Origin: Candidatus Pacearchaeota archaeon
GTDB lineage: Archaea > Nanoarchaeota > Nanoarchaeia > Pacearchaeales > GW2011-AR1
Assembly (NCBI GenBank): GCA_002686195.1
Contig: NZAS01000007.1
Span: 16,688 to 52,121, forward strand
Reading direction: 5' to 3'
DNA: 35,434 bases
Position 1 is the first letter of the stretch. Each line of letters starts with the position of its first letter. The notes under the pieces were generated by a model. The model was not told where the DNA came from, did not search any database, and saw only the letters and a list, made by a program, of their open reading frames with translations. This document shows, piece by piece, positions 14,248 to 23,404 of the stretch. Both the position numbers and the translations under genes were made by a program.

Positions 14248-16829
14248 CCTGCCTCCCGATCCTCGACCGAAATGACTTGCTTATGTTGAAAGGAGAGATT
14301 TCCTTTGGACACCGAAACCTTGATCACTCCCCCATCTCCATAGTCCCCGCAGGCCAGCGAGCGTGCCAGGGGGTTGAGAACTTCTCTCTGAAGAGCTCTC
14401 TTGAGAGGCCGTGCACCGAAGGTCGGGTCGAATCCCAGCTCACACAAGAGCTTCCGAGCGCCGACGCTCACCTCCAGAGAGTAGCCGCGGGACTCGAGGG
14501 TGTTTCGAAGAAGTGAGAGCTGGATATCGAAGATGGAATCCAGGTCCTTCTTTTTGAGAGAAGAAAACACCAACAAATCGTCTACCCGGTTTAGAAACTC
14601 GGGACGAAAGTAATCGCGAAGCTGGATGCGAACGGAGGGCGCCTTTTCGTGAAGGGATACCTCGATGTTCGAGGTCATAATCAGAACAGTATTTGAGAAA
14701 TCTACCGTGCGCCCGCTGGAGTCGGTGAGGCGTCCTTCGTCGAGCACCTGGAGGAGAATGTGGAACACGCTCGGGTCAGCTTTCTCTATCTCGTCGAATA
14801 GAACCACTGAATAGGGACGCCTTCGAACGGCTTCGGTGAGATACCCTCCCTCGTCGAAACCGATATATCCAGGGGGAGCACCGAGAAGCCTGGATACACT
14901 GTGCTTTTCCATGTACTCGGACATATCGAGGCGCACCAGGGCCTTCTCATCATCGAAGAGGTGTTCAGCAAGGGCGCGGGCAAGCTCGGTCTTTCCCACT
15001 CCCGTTGGGCCTAAAAAAACGAAGGAACCAATGGGTCGACCGCTCGGCTGCAGACCACTGCGTGAACGTCGTACCGCGTCGGCTACGGCCGAAACTGCTT
15101 CGTCCTGGGCTACCACTCGCTTGCGGAGATCGTCCTCCATGTGACGGAGTTTCTCTCGTTCAGCCGCCTGTAGACGGGAAACTGGAATGCGTGTCCAGGC
15201 GCTTACCACTTGGGCAATATCCTCGGCTTCCACTCTTTCTTTGAGAAGAGACCCCCCCTCTCGAAGGGAGGCGAGAGAAACGCCGAGGTGGTCGAGGACA
15301 GTGGTTCGATTGGGGATTTCTCCAAACTTTATTCGGGAAGCGAGCTCGAAATTCCCCCGCTTCTGGGCGTGGATAAGATCGTGGTCAAGCTGGGCTATCT
15401 CGTCCTTCAGGGACCCGATTTGCTGAAGCATCGTCTTTTCGTCAAGCCAGGCCACTCGAAGCTCTTCGACTTTTTCTTCGTAGATCTTCAACCTCTCGCT
15501 TAGCTGCATGTGACGTTCGACTGATGACGGATCGGTTTCCGGTGAGAGGGTCTCCATCTCCATCAGCGTAGAGACCACTTTCCGATCGAGCTCGTCGATG
15601 GGTTCAGGAACACTCTCGATTTCCATGCGGATCCGACTCGCGGCCTCGTCTACCAGGTCGATGGCCTTGTCGGGGAGCTTCCGATCCACGATGTAACGTT
15701 GGGACAAGGTAGCGGCGGCTACGAGGGCGCCGTCTGTGATCTTGAGGCCATGGTGGGACTCGTATTTCCCCTTGATGCCCCGCAGGATCCGAAGGGTATC
15801 CTCTGGAGTGGGTTCCTCAACCAAGATCGGCTGAAAGCGTCTTTCCAGCGCCTTGTCCTTTTCAATGTATTTTCGGTATTCCTCGAGGGTGGTGGCCCCA
15901 ATACACCGGAGATCCCCGCGAGCCAGAGCAGGCTTGAGCATGTTTCCCGCATCCATAGAGCCTTCGGAACGGCCCGCTCCGACCATCGTGTGGAGCTCGT
16001 CGACAAAGAGAATCACCCGTCCTTCCTGGGCCTCGATCTCATGGAGAACGGCTTTGAGCCTCTCTTCGAATTCACCTCGGTACTTCGTTCCGGCCACCAG
16101 GGCAGTGACGTCCAGAGAGAGGACACGTTTGTCCTGGATGCTCTCGGGAACATCTCCAAGAGAGATACGGTGGGCGATTCCTTCGACGATGGCTGTCTTG
16201 CCAACGCCAGGTTCGCCTATGAGAACAGGGTTATTCTTGGTGCGCCTCGAGAGCACCTGGAGGGTGCGACGTATCTCTGCATCCCGGCCAATGACCGGAT
16301 CGACTTTCCCGTCTCGTGCTCGTTCCGTCAGGTCGTAGGTGAACCGTTCCAGGGCTTCGTAGGATCCCTCGGAGTCCTCTCCCTGGACTGTGCGTCCCAA
16401 TCGCAGCTGCTGGATGGTCTCACGAAGAGCCGGGGCCGTGAGGCCGTGGGAATGAAGGACCTGACGATGCTTGTCTTCGGTCTGCTCCAGCGCAACCAGG
16501 AGTACCTCGGTAGAGATGTGAGTGTCCTTGAGTTGTGCGGATATCTTCTCTGATCCCTCTAGGGCTCGGTCGAGAGAGCGAGAAATGTGGGCCTGACTCG
16601 ATCCGGAAGAAGAAGGAAGACCGTCGATGAGTTTTTGAACGTCCAGGACCAGTTGAGGCCGGGAAACCTTCAGACGGTTTAGCACCACAGCGACGGGGCC
16701 ACTCTTGTCTTGGATTAGAGCCCACAACAAGTGTCGAGGCCGAATCTCTGGGTTTCCTCTTCTCCCAGCGAGCTGTTGGGCCGCCCCTATGGCTTCTCTG
16801 GACTTGACGGTGTAAATGTCGTAGTTCAT
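14244..16829 (-). CDS. clpB: ClpB-type AAA+ protein disaggregase
   Basis: 861 aa, the usual ClpB length. ClpB hexamers extract polypeptides from aggregates together with DnaK and DnaJ. An N-domain covers residues 1-145. AAA-1 has Walker A GEPGVGKT (205-212), pore KYRGEFEER (249-257) and Walker B ILFVDE. A coiled-coil M domain (about 405-525) separates ClpB from ClpA and ClpC. AAA-2 has Walker A GPTGVGKT (607-614), pore [11 protein letters not shown] and Walker [11 protein letters not shown]. No IGL or IGF loop for ClpP binding was noticed. The frame extends upstream to 16949, but ATG 16829 overlaps the stop of the YozE-like gene and gives the normal N-terminus. A ClpB on a phage-like element is unusual; the two J-proteins encoded at 8.3-9.4 kb could be its partners. 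Confidence 0.93.
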   Translation of the reverse strand: MNYDIYTVKSREAIGAAQQLAGRRGNPEIRPRHLLWALIQDKSGPVAVVLNRLKVSRPQLVLDVQKLIDGLPSSSGSSQAHISRSLDRALEGSEKISAQLKDTHISTEVLLVALEQTEDKHRQVLHSHGLTAPALRETIQQLRLGRTVQGEDSEGSYEALERFTYDLTERARDGKVDPVIGRDAEIRRTLQVLSRRTKNNPVLIGEPGVGKTAIVEGIAHRISLGDVPESIQDKRVLSLDVTALVAGTKYRGEFEERLKAVLHEIEAQEGRVILFVDELHTMVGAGRSEGSMDAGNMLKPALARGDLRCIGATTLEEYRKYIEKDKALERRFQPILVEEPTPEDTLRILRGIKGKYESHHGLKITDGALVAAATLSQRYIVDRKLPDKAIDLVDEAASRIRMEIESVPEPIDELDRKVVSTLMEMETLSPETDPSSVERHMQLSERLKIYEEKVEELRVAWLDEKTMLQQIGSLKDEIAQLDHDLIHAQKRGNFELASRIKFGEIPNRTTVLDHLGVSLASLREGGSLLKERVEAEDIAQVVSAWTRIPVSRLQAAEREKLRHMEDDLRKRVVAQDEAVSAVADAVRRSRSGLQPSGRPIGSFVFLGPTGVGKTELARALAEHLFDDEKALVRLDMSEYMEKHSVSRLLGAPPGYIGFDEGGYLTEAVRRRPYSVVLFDEIEKADPSVFHILLQVLDEGRLTDSSGRTVDFSNTVLIMTSNIEVSLHEKAPSVRIQLRDYFRPEFLNRVDDLLVFSSLKKKDLDSIFDIQLSLLRNTLESRGYSLEVSVGARKLLCELGFDPTFGARPLKRALQREVLNPLARSLACGDYGDGGVIKVSVSKGNLSFQHKQVISVEDREAG

Positions 16830-17053
16830 ACGCTTCCCAGTAAGAATTCTGTCCATGCCGACCCAAGAGCATGGCGCACCTCGGAACCGCCACCGCGACG
16901 AATGAGGTGACCTCGGAAGAGATCGAGGCTGCCAGGGCAACTGGGCCAATCCTTGTCGAGCTTCGCATCTCGTGCCAGGTCTCCCACCGGGTCATTTCGG
17001 TGTTCTTGTTCCAGGAGCCAGCGAGTAAAAGGGTGTGAGGAAGACTTGGTCAT
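16826..17053 (-). CDS. YozE-like SAM-fold small protein
   Basis: 75 aa. The pattern F-x2[20 protein letters not shown], followed by a DKDWP motif, a central HL segment and a C-terminal helix ([11 protein letters not shown]), fits the YozE-like family: small helical proteins of unknown biochemical role found in Firmicutes, phages and plasmids. The start overlaps the methyltransferase stop and the stop overlaps the clpB start (ATGA at both ends), so it is translated as the middle gene of a coupled trio. Confidence 0.75.
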   Translation of the reverse strand: MTKSSSHPFTRWLLEQEHRNDPVGDLARDAKLDKDWPSCPGSLDLFRGHLIRRGGGSEVRHALGSAWTEFLLGSV

Positions 17054-17829
17054 GGAAGTGCCTCGAAAGAGAGACCCTGGTAACGTGCACGATCCATCGC
17101 GAGTAGGTCCACCGCCGCACGGTATCGTTCAGGGTCAATCTCGGCGCCCAAGTACCTTCGTCCCGTTCGGGCGCAAGCTCTCGCGACAGGACCCATGCCA
17201 GCGTAAAGATCGAGAACCATATCCCCAGGTTCCGTCCAGCGCTCGATCCATCCTTCCATCCAGCTCACCGGCTTTTCACTGTGACGGGCGCGGGGGCCAT
17301 TGTAAGCATTCCTCAAGGCTCCCCACTCGGTACACAATCCCGTCGACTTGACGTAGAGAAGGACTGGTTCCGACTTACCGAGCCAGTGGTACCCAGTGCC
17401 AGCGTTTCCACCTTCCTTGTGCCAGGATCCTCCGGAAACATACCGCCATCGGAACTCTCCAGCGTGAACCGCGTCGAACCACTGGCCGAGCTTGGGCCAC
17501 GTACACCACAGGGCCATGCGGCCCCGATCCATCTTGTCGTAAGCCTGGCCCAACACCTTTACGATGTGAGCATCTGAAACCGTTTCGTAGTGGTTATCTG
17601 GGTTCGCAGAGTGGCCTGGAGCTTGGGAATAGGACCAGGGGGGATCGGCCACAATGAGGGATGGCCAGTCTTTCCTGGAGCTCTCTTTATTGAAGGGGCC
17701 GGAATAGCCAACGGGACGGGACCCGTAATTGGGGAGAGACTCCAGCAGATCCTCGACGGAACAACACCGCAGATCGATCCCTGGAGGTTGTTCTGGTTCC
17801 GGGACGGTCAATAGTGGGATCTGTGACAT
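17050..17829 (-). CDS. MT-A70-like DNA N6-adenine methyltransferase
   Basis: 259 aa. The catalytic DPPW tetrad (62-65, in LIVADPPWSYS) comes before the AdoMet-binding motif DLYAGMGPVA (207-216), a permuted order typical of MT-A70/beta-type adenine methyltransferases. NPDNHYETVS and SEKPVSWMEGWIERW are also typical of phage MT-A70 proteins. It would methylate adenine N6 in a short DNA target. No restriction enzyme gene is next to it, so it is an orphan, likely protecting element DNA from host restriction or marking replicated DNA. It lies 12 nt downstream of the exonuclease gene. Target specificity cannot be read from the sequence. Confidence 0.85.
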   Translation of the reverse strand: MSQIPLLTVPEPEQPPGIDLRCCSVEDLLESLPNYGSRPVGYSGPFNKESSRKDWPSLIVADPPWSYSQAPGHSANPDNHYETVSDAHIVKVLGQAYDKMDRGRMALWCTWPKLGQWFDAVHAGEFRWRYVSGGSWHKEGGNAGTGYHWLGKSEPVLLYVKSTGLCTEWGALRNAYNGPRARHSEKPVSWMEGWIERWTEPGDMVLDLYAGMGPVARACARTGRRYLGAEIDPERYRAAVDLLAMDRARYQGLSFEALP

Positions 17830-17841
17830 GGTAAACCTGCC

Positions 17842-18447
17842 TCAAGAGGCAATGTCTCCGATTCGAATGACACCCACTTCGGGGAGGGGAGTGGCATGGA
17901 GACTGGCCATATGGTGGTCGATCTTGCTGGCCATCAAAGTGTCAGTCATTGCGCGGTGAGGGTTTCCTTCCCACTCGAACTTGAGTAGTCCCGCAGCTCT
18001 CTTCAGACTGAACGGACGAATGGCCCCGTTGCGGCGAAACCCGGCTTCGAATTGTCGCTTGCGGGTGAAGTCCCACATGATGCATCCACCCCAGTTGATC
18101 TGGTCGGGAAGGTTTCGATCTCGAAAGGTCTTGCGAAGGAGCGCCTGGTCGAACTCGGTGTTCCACGCACGCACCGGGTAGGTCCATCCATCGAGAAAAT
18201 CTCCCAATTCCCGCCAGACTTCCTTGATATCCTTTCCGGCTCGAATATCGCTTTCGGAGATATTGGAGATCCGTTTGGCAACGTCTAGACCTTCTGCGGT
18301 CAGCACGTCGGGGCAAACAAAGGTGTCGTAGGTACGGAGGATGTTCCCTTCACCGTCGCGCAAGACAGCGGCCAACTCGATCACTCGGCTCCAGTCTTGG
18401 TCGGGTAGTCCCGTTGTTTCAGTGTCGATGGTGGCCCATATTTCCAT
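17842..18447 (-). CDS. DnaQ-like 3'-5' exonuclease (DEDDh)
   Basis: 201 aa from ATG 18447, which has CGAGG 6 nt upstream; a frame start at 18474 would add nine unlikely residues. Exo I is IDTETTGLP with D8 and E10. Exo II contains AWNTEFDQALL with D100. Exo III has PHRAMTD with H164 and D169. All five DEDDh residues are present, so it should be an active 3'-5' exonuclease. The polymerase encoded upstream in the same operon shows no exonuclease domain, so this could be its separate proofreader; that is inference. Other DnaQ-fold roles such as DNA repair are equally possible. Confidence 0.87.
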   Translation of the reverse strand: MEIWATIDTETTGLPDQDWSRVIELAAVLRDGEGNILRTYDTFVCPDVLTAEGLDVAKRISNISESDIRAGKDIKEVWRELGDFLDGWTYPVRAWNTEFDQALLRKTFRDRNLPDQINWGGCIMWDFTRKRQFEAGFRRNGAIRPFSLKRAAGLLKFEWEGNPHRAMTDTLMASKIDHHMASLHATPLPEVGVIRIGDIAS

Positions 18448-18518
18448 GAAAATCCTCGTTTTTAGGTACACCACTTTCTACCATGTTTGGAGGTACTTGC
18501 ACAGCCAGAAAATGTCCG
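18448..18518 (-). other. Short intergenic gap between helicase and exonuclease
   Basis: 71 nt holding the exonuclease ribosome site and no gene. It is the widest gap in this minus-strand operon between the Pro-rich gene and clpB. I see no clear terminator or promoter in it. Confidence 0.4.
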
Positions 18519-20669
18519 CTACTCGATAGTGATGACTCCGATCTTGGGTAAGTCGCGGGCACGACAGAGTCGTGACCGCCACTTGGGTAAGTTGCGGTCA
18601 CGACTCTGTCCCTTCGCAATGGTGATGACCTTTTGAGAGGGAGCTGGGTGAAGTGGAGGATCTGGCTCCGGCATTTTTTCCGCGGTTTCCACCAGATATC
18701 GACTTGGTTTGACGAAGAGGTTCTCTCCGTTTTTAGCCATGACTGGATAGCGCGACAATACGAGCCTCTTCCGGGAGCGTGTGACGGCAACGTAGGCCAA
18801 GCGTCGCTCCTCTTCTATTTCCTTGCGTGAGGGGTCCTCTCGAAAAACGCAGCTTGGGATGATGCCCTCTACCATCCCAACCACCCACACATGGTCCCAC
18901 TCGAGGCCCTTCGAGCCGTGGATGGTGGAGAGGACTACTGCGTTTCCTTTTTCGTCAACTCCACGATCATTGATGGCGCTGTCGAGGAAGGAAGAAATCC
19001 CGTCGTGCCCGTTGTGGGGCTCGTCATCGGGGCACATCGCAATGAAAGAATGGCGCAGCTCAATGCGAGCCTGGGCTTCCTCGGCTTCTTTGCGGACGTT
19101 GGAGTCCTTGGCGGTTGCGATCTCCGCGTCGATTCCTGTGGACGCGTAGAGCCAAGTCACCAAATCCCGCACAGGGTGGGCTTGCCGAACCCGGTCCTGC
19201 AATTCAGCGTGAACCTCCCGAAATTTGGTGATGCTTTTACCGCGCATCGTCTCTATCCCACAGCCGGGATGGCCATGCAAGAACGTCATGGAGGCGAGGG
19301 CTCCCTTGTCATTGTTGCCCGCGGATTTCCTCCAACGCGCCACTGTGGCCGCTCCGATGCGGGGCCATCTCGAAAAAACTTCGGAAGCAGAGGCGAGGTC
19401 AAAAACGTTCAGCGTGACCTTGAGCCAGCTCAAGATGAGCTTCACATCCGAACGCTGCCAAAAGTCGACGGAGCCAACGGTGTCGTAGGCCACCTCCTGT
19501 TGGGACAAGGCCAGTTGAAGACAGTGGAGTTGGCGCCTCATACGGACCAGTACAGCGTGTTCTTCGGGAGCGTACCCGGCCTCGATGCTTGCCTTGATGG
19601 TGCGTGCGATGTAGTCGGCTTCGTGGAAGGAATCCCGGAAACAGGGGTATTCCACGTCCCACCCCTTCTCGGATTCTGTCCAGATCCGTTTCGGTCGACG
19701 AAGCTCGTTGTGGGAGATGAGACGGGCAGCTGCGCCAACCACGCTATCCGAGGAGCGGTAGTTCTGGCCGAGCTCGATGACGACCGCATCGGGGTACCGT
19801 TCAGTAAACGTGAGAATGTGGTCGACCTCCGCTCCCCGGAATCCATAGATCGCCTGGTCCTCGTCGCCAACCACCATGAGGTTGCGATGGTGAGCGGTGA
19901 CCACCGACAGAATGTGTTCTTGGACGGGGTTGGTGTCTTGGTACTCGTCTACCATGACCCAGACCCATTTCTCCTGGTAGGCCCGAGCGGTATCGGGGAA
20001 CCGATCGAGGCCACGGGAAACGAGGTACAACAGGTCGTCGAAATCAAGCGCGTTCGCCGCTTTTTTCAGTGCCTCGTATTCGGCTAGACAGTCCCGGACG
20101 GCTTCGACGGATCCCCACCCCTGCTCGCATCCTTCTCGAAAGAACTTTTGTTTCGAGTCGGAGAGAATGGACACCAGTTGGCCGACCGTCACTTCCTTCT
20201 TCTTTGAGCCGGATTCTCGCACAATTCTCCGAAGCTCCCTGGAGCTCGTCTTGTCGTCCCAGACGGTGAACCCTTCCTCCCTTCCAACCAGGTGCGGGGT
20301 GTCTCGCGCCATCGAGAGGCACAGAGAATGAAAGGTCGATATGGTGAGGTGTTTGGATGACCCAGGGGCTTGTTCTGAGATCCTGTGGGACATTTCCTTG
20401 GCGGCCTTGCGCGTGAAGGTGACGCATAGAATCTCGGTAGGAAGAGCGCGGTGACGCAAGAGTTCCACGACGCGTGCTACCAGGGTCTTGGTCTTCCCCG
20501 ATCCCGCTCCTGCCACGACGAGGGCGGGTCCCTCATCGTGATCTACCGCCCTCTGTTGCTGGGGATTGAGGCGAACCTCGGGTTCTGCCGGAACTTGGTC
20601 GAGGTAGTCCCAGTCAGGGTCAGTGAAGGGGTCATCAAAGCCGCCCCACGGGTTCTGGTCAAAACTCAT
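18519..20669 (-). CDS. UvrD/PcrA-family superfamily 1 DNA helicase
   Basis: 716 aa. After a Trp/Asp-rich N-terminal extension of about 34 residues come the SF1A motifs: Q motif LNPQQQRAV, Walker A AGAGSGKT (53-60), Ia FTRKAAKEM, Walker B DEYQDTNP (241-248), III GDEDQAIYGFRGA (268-280), IV QNYRSS, V TIHGSKGLEWDHVWV and VI AYVAVTRSRKRL. It should unwind DNA 3' to 5' using ATP, in replication or repair. The start overlaps the polymerase stop (ATGA), so the two are coupled. The last 35 residues (VITIAKGQSRDRNLPK and onward) are encoded by a DNA segment with strong direct and inverted repeats and are probably not part of the helicase fold. Confidence 0.93.
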   Translation of the reverse strand: MSFDQNPWGGFDDPFTDPDWDYLDQVPAEPEVRLNPQQQRAVDHDEGPALVVAGAGSGKTKTLVARVVELLRHRALPTEILCVTFTRKAAKEMSHRISEQAPGSSKHLTISTFHSLCLSMARDTPHLVGREEGFTVWDDKTSSRELRRIVRESGSKKKEVTVGQLVSILSDSKQKFFREGCEQGWGSVEAVRDCLAEYEALKKAANALDFDDLLYLVSRGLDRFPDTARAYQEKWVWVMVDEYQDTNPVQEHILSVVTAHHRNLMVVGDEDQAIYGFRGAEVDHILTFTERYPDAVVIELGQNYRSSDSVVGAAARLISHNELRRPKRIWTESEKGWDVEYPCFRDSFHEADYIARTIKASIEAGYAPEEHAVLVRMRRQLHCLQLALSQQEVAYDTVGSVDFWQRSDVKLILSWLKVTLNVFDLASASEVFSRWPRIGAATVARWRKSAGNNDKGALASMTFLHGHPGCGIETMRGKSITKFREVHAELQDRVRQAHPVRDLVTWLYASTGIDAEIATAKDSNVRKEAEEAQARIELRHSFIAMCPDDEPHNGHDGISSFLDSAINDRGVDEKGNAVVLSTIHGSKGLEWDHVWVVGMVEGIIPSCVFREDPSRKEIEEERRLAYVAVTRSRKRLVLSRYPVMAKNGENLFVKPSRYLVETAEKMPEPDPPLHPAPSQKVITIAKGQSRDRNLPKWRSRLCRARDLPKIGVITIE
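18542..18610. repeat. Direct plus inverted repeat at the 3' end of the helicase gene
   Basis: A perfect 17-bp inverted repeat has arms at 18563-18579 (GACAGAGTCGTGACCGC) and 18594-18610, with a 14-nt loop. The left arm lies in a smaller palindrome, CACGAC-AGA-GTCGTG (18560-18574). Overlapping these is a direct repeat, CTTGGGTAAGT-x-GCGG-x-CACGAC, at 18543-18564 and 18582-18603. All of it lies inside the last codons of the helicase frame. No T tract follows, so it is not a standard terminator. It may be an mRNA processing or stability hairpin, a protein-binding site, or a replication element. Confidence 0.8.
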
Positions 20670-22339
20670 GGGTTGCCGTCCTGGTCCTCGACACCAAGGT
20701 CGAAGGTGGTGGAGTCGGGACCCGCCTCAACGACTCGAGGAACCAAGTTGGAGGTGGGCCCCCAGGATTCTGGCTGCACACGAGCCCAGCCTCCGAGCGT
20801 CCAACTCGACCGATCGTAGACCGTGGCGCCCTCGGCGGGACTGACGGCCGTATCCAGGTTGAGCTTGAGTGGAACGCTGGTAGCCGTGGAGTCCACTGCA
20901 GGGTCCGCGCTCCAGGAGCGCGTGTGTAGGAGCATCTTCCGTCTAGTCCCGGATGAATTCGCAGCCCAATCCTTCAGGCGTTCTGCGTTCAAACTTCCTT
21001 GAAGACGAGCGTCGTAACCGCTAGCTCCCAGATCTCCGTCGTGATCGTAGGCTCCGGGACCGTAAAACCGGAGCTTGCCTCGTCGTTTTACTCTCCATCC
21101 CCCTGTCTCTGGACTGTCGGCACAAATTCGGCTTGCGTTGACCACGTCATTGGTCCAAATGGCATCAACGTGGCAGGCGATCACGCTTCCCGGGTCGAGC
21201 TCTCGCATGGTAGAGAAGACGCGTCGGTGGTTGTGGGCGCTGATGAACGCGGCGAGATCAGGACGGTAGGTAGGCCTGGTGAGATCTTTTAGGTTGACCC
21301 CATCGTAGTGCCACCAGAGGCCGCCGAGAGGCATCTCTCCGAACCTGGGCTCGTCGGATCGGTAGGCCGTGTACCCCCCGCGGGAGCCGAATTTGCCCCA
21401 AAATCGTGTGTATAGGCGCTTCCCGAGGTCCGGTGGCAACTGGCGAAACATGCTGGCGATTTCCGCAAACAGGAGCTGGGTCCGACCCGCGAAACAGAAC
21501 TGGTGAACGGTCAGAACTTCTACCTCACCCCTTTCCTCGGCCTCCTTGACCTGGGCGATCGTCCAGACGCCTCGCATCGTGCCGGTAGGGTAGACGGCGC
21601 CTACGCAGGTATGCACTGGAAGGGGAGGAAGGCCGGTGGGATCTGAAGCCATGGTTACGCGAACGGTGGCGTCCACGAACCCGGTGAGCTTACGCACGAG
21701 CTTCCATTCCCTTCCGTCATGGGTGAACCACCCTCCCACCTTGTTTCCGTTCTCCACGCCGAGCACTGGAACCTCTTGCTCGAGGGCTGCGAGGTAGGCG
21801 CGACGCACATCCATCTGGACGGCGTAGGGAGAGGAGGCCTGCAGAACAGCGATAGGACCTCCGTGGAGGGCGGCGTGTGCCATGCCACGCCACCGACAGG
21901 GGAGCTGCCGAATGGCTGGGTGGCCCGGTTGCCCATCGAACCTGTCCATGTACGCCTGGACTGCGGTTCCTGCCACAGAGTTCTTCACCTGTAGACCACA
22001 GGCGGCGGCTTCTACTTGTAGGGCGCGGATTCGCTCAAAACAGCGGTTCGGATCCCGCTCATGGACCCCCCATGCGGACGAAGAAAAGACCTTGAAGGCA
22101 CCCTTCGGATGAGTTTTGAAGGTTACCCCCAGCACCTGACCCGGGGCGGGTCCAAAGGCCTTGTCTTGGGGGCCCATGATCTTGGACCAGTGGTGAGAGT
22201 GGATGCCCTTCGGGGCGTACCACACAGTTCCTTTCCAGGCTTTTCTCCGGGGAACATCCTCGGGGCATCTAACCGGAACATCGTCAAACCAGAAAACCCC
22301 TTGCGCGTCTCGGTGAACGACCCCAGTTAGCCCCATCAT
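20666..22339 (-). CDS. Divergent family-B-like DNA polymerase
   Basis: 557 aa. Three palm motifs of family B polymerases can be read. Motif A is YAVQMDVRRAYLAAL (D177), comparable to DVNSLYP in phi29-like enzymes. Motif B is LYTRFWGKFGSRGG (about 309-322), like the usual NSLYGKFG. Motif C is IACHVDAIWTND (D392), like the usual YxDTDS. Their order and spacing are right. The N-terminal 170 residues show no exonuclease motifs I can recognise, and the protein is smaller than most replicative family B enzymes. It could be a replicative, protein-primed-like or repair polymerase. It is coupled to the helicase downstream and follows the Pro-rich gene by ATG overlap. Confidence 0.6.
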   Translation of the reverse strand: MMGLTGVVHRDAQGVFWFDDVPVRCPEDVPRRKAWKGTVWYAPKGIHSHHWSKIMGPQDKAFGPAPGQVLGVTFKTHPKGAFKVFSSSAWGVHERDPNRCFERIRALQVEAAACGLQVKNSVAGTAVQAYMDRFDGQPGHPAIRQLPCRWRGMAHAALHGGPIAVLQASSPYAVQMDVRRAYLAALEQEVPVLGVENGNKVGGWFTHDGREWKLVRKLTGFVDATVRVTMASDPTGLPPLPVHTCVGAVYPTGTMRGVWTIAQVKEAEERGEVEVLTVHQFCFAGRTQLLFAEIASMFRQLPPDLGKRLYTRFWGKFGSRGGYTAYRSDEPRFGEMPLGGLWWHYDGVNLKDLTRPTYRPDLAAFISAHNHRRVFSTMRELDPGSVIACHVDAIWTNDVVNASRICADSPETGGWRVKRRGKLRFYGPGAYDHDGDLGASGYDARLQGSLNAERLKDWAANSSGTRRKMLLHTRSWSADPAVDSTATSVPLKLNLDTAVSPAEGATVYDRSSWTLGGWARVQPESWGPTSNLVPRVVEAGPDSTTFDLGVEDQDGNP

Positions 22340-23292
22340 CGCTCCCCTTGAGGCTCGACTGTCGAGGGAACCTTGACGCGGCGACTATTTCCACCGGACA
22401 TGACAGATCTCCCCGGTCCAGCGATGAGACCATCCACCTCAATTGCCACACCAGAAGAGAATCCGTTGTTTTCAGCCCACTGGGAAAAGGCGTCGGCGTT
22501 TACGATGGCCTGACGAGGAATTTGGACGCCAGGGTCGAGGGTAGATCCCTTTGCGTAGGCATCCGGGGCGTAAGGGGGAGCGTCATCCACGGGTTCCCCG
22601 GTTACCGGATCCCTGGGCGAACCAATGGAGGCCTCCTCCCACATCGTCTTCAGCCGATGCCATGCATTGAGCGGGTCCATAAAGGGAACGAAGAGGTTGC
22701 TTCCCTGGAGAAGATAGCGGCCTTCGGGTTCCGTTGGCGGTTCCTCCGGGATCTCGACGGGAGGTTCCACGGGAGGCGGGGGTACAGCTGGTTCTTCCGG
22801 GGTGATGACTGGCGCTGGAGGCACGCGCACGATGGCTTCGGCGGCGTCTTTGTAGCCGAGCTCCACCAGGCGGTTGTAGATCTCATTGGTGGCCACTGTC
22901 AGGTGGCTCAATTGTTCCATGAGTTGAGGGGCAACGCCGCCTCCAGGCCCAACGGGGCCACCTGGAGGCGGGGTTCCGGGTGGAAGGGGGGGAGCGCCCT
23001 CAAGAGGGGTCGCCTCGACGGCCCCAGGTGCGGGTTCTCGTGCGGGAGCTACTTCCGCGGGGGGATGGAGCGGGGTCTGGGGCTGCACCGGTCCGGTTGG
23101 TGGGGCCTCTGGCCCCTCTCTTGGGGTCGCCGGTTGCGCGGGAAGAGGCTCTTCGAGGATTACCTCGATAGCGCGTCTAACCGCGGGTTTTGCGGCTTCC
23201 AGTGCACGGACTCCGGCACGTTCCACGGCTCCGCGGACGGCACCCCGCAAGCGATCTCGTCTTCGGATTCTATTTTTGGTGTCTTCGGGCAT
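22336..23292 (-). CDS. Pro-rich hypothetical protein
   Basis: 318 aa from ATG 23292; a GTG at 23304 is an alternative. The N-terminus is basic and helical (TKNRIRRRDRLRGAVRGAVE). Residues 50-125 are almost entirely Pro, Gly, Ala and Glu. A helical segment (MEQLSHLTVATNEIYNRLVE) follows, then a second Pro-rich linker (PPPPVEPPVEIPEEPP), then a folded C-terminal domain of about 120 residues (LFVPFMDPLNAWHRLKTMWE). Long Pro-rich linkers suggest a tether between two binding domains. It opens the polymerase-helicase operon, so a replication accessory role is possible. No family recognised. Confidence 0.65.
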   Translation of the reverse strand: MPEDTKNRIRRRDRLRGAVRGAVERAGVRALEAAKPAVRRAIEVILEEPLPAQPATPREGPEAPPTGPVQPQTPLHPPAEVAPAREPAPGAVEATPLEGAPPLPPGTPPPGGPVGPGGGVAPQLMEQLSHLTVATNEIYNRLVELGYKDAAEAIVRVPPAPVITPEEPAVPPPPVEPPVEIPEEPPTEPEGRYLLQGSNLFVPFMDPLNAWHRLKTMWEEASIGSPRDPVTGEPVDDAPPYAPDAYAKGSTLDPGVQIPRQAIVNADAFSQWAENNGFSSGVAIEVDGLIAGPGRSVMSGGNSRRVKVPSTVEPQGER

Positions 23293-23317
23293 CTCAGCAA
23301 CCACAGGTCAGGTGGTG

Positions 23318-23362
23318 AAAAAAAGAAAAACGGCCCCGTGGAATGGAACCCACGGGGCCGTT
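23318..23362 (-). terminator. Rho-independent terminator after the SSB-like gene
   Basis: On the minus strand a perfect stem (arms 23329-23341 and 23350-23362; core ACGGCCCCGTGG) with an 8-nt loop is followed by a T-rich run at 23318-23329. This is a textbook intrinsic terminator, 43 nt past the stop of the SSB-like gene. A second, smaller hairpin (CGGGTTT...AAACCCG, about 23368-23386) lies before it. Transcription of SSB is thus uncoupled from the polymerase operon, at least in part. Confidence 0.92.
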
Positions 23363-23404
23363 CGGGTGCGGGTTTGGGGAAAACCCGGCGTTTCCGTGGG
23401 TAGC

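Noticed and set aside
15699..16553. 284-codon frame on the plus strand
   Set aside because: Antisense to clpB with no motif of its own.
16830..16949. N-terminal extension of ClpB to 16949
   Set aside because: The extra 40 residues overlap the YozE-like gene and do not resemble ClpB. ATG 16829 is coupled to that gene's stop and gives a normal start.
18563..18610. Intrinsic terminator for the helicase gene
   Set aside because: The stem is strong, but no T tract follows on either strand and it lies inside the coding frame.
18891..20087. 398-codon frame on the plus strand
   Set aside because: It lies wholly opposite the UvrD/PcrA helicase, whose motifs are unmistakable; its translation has no recognisable features.
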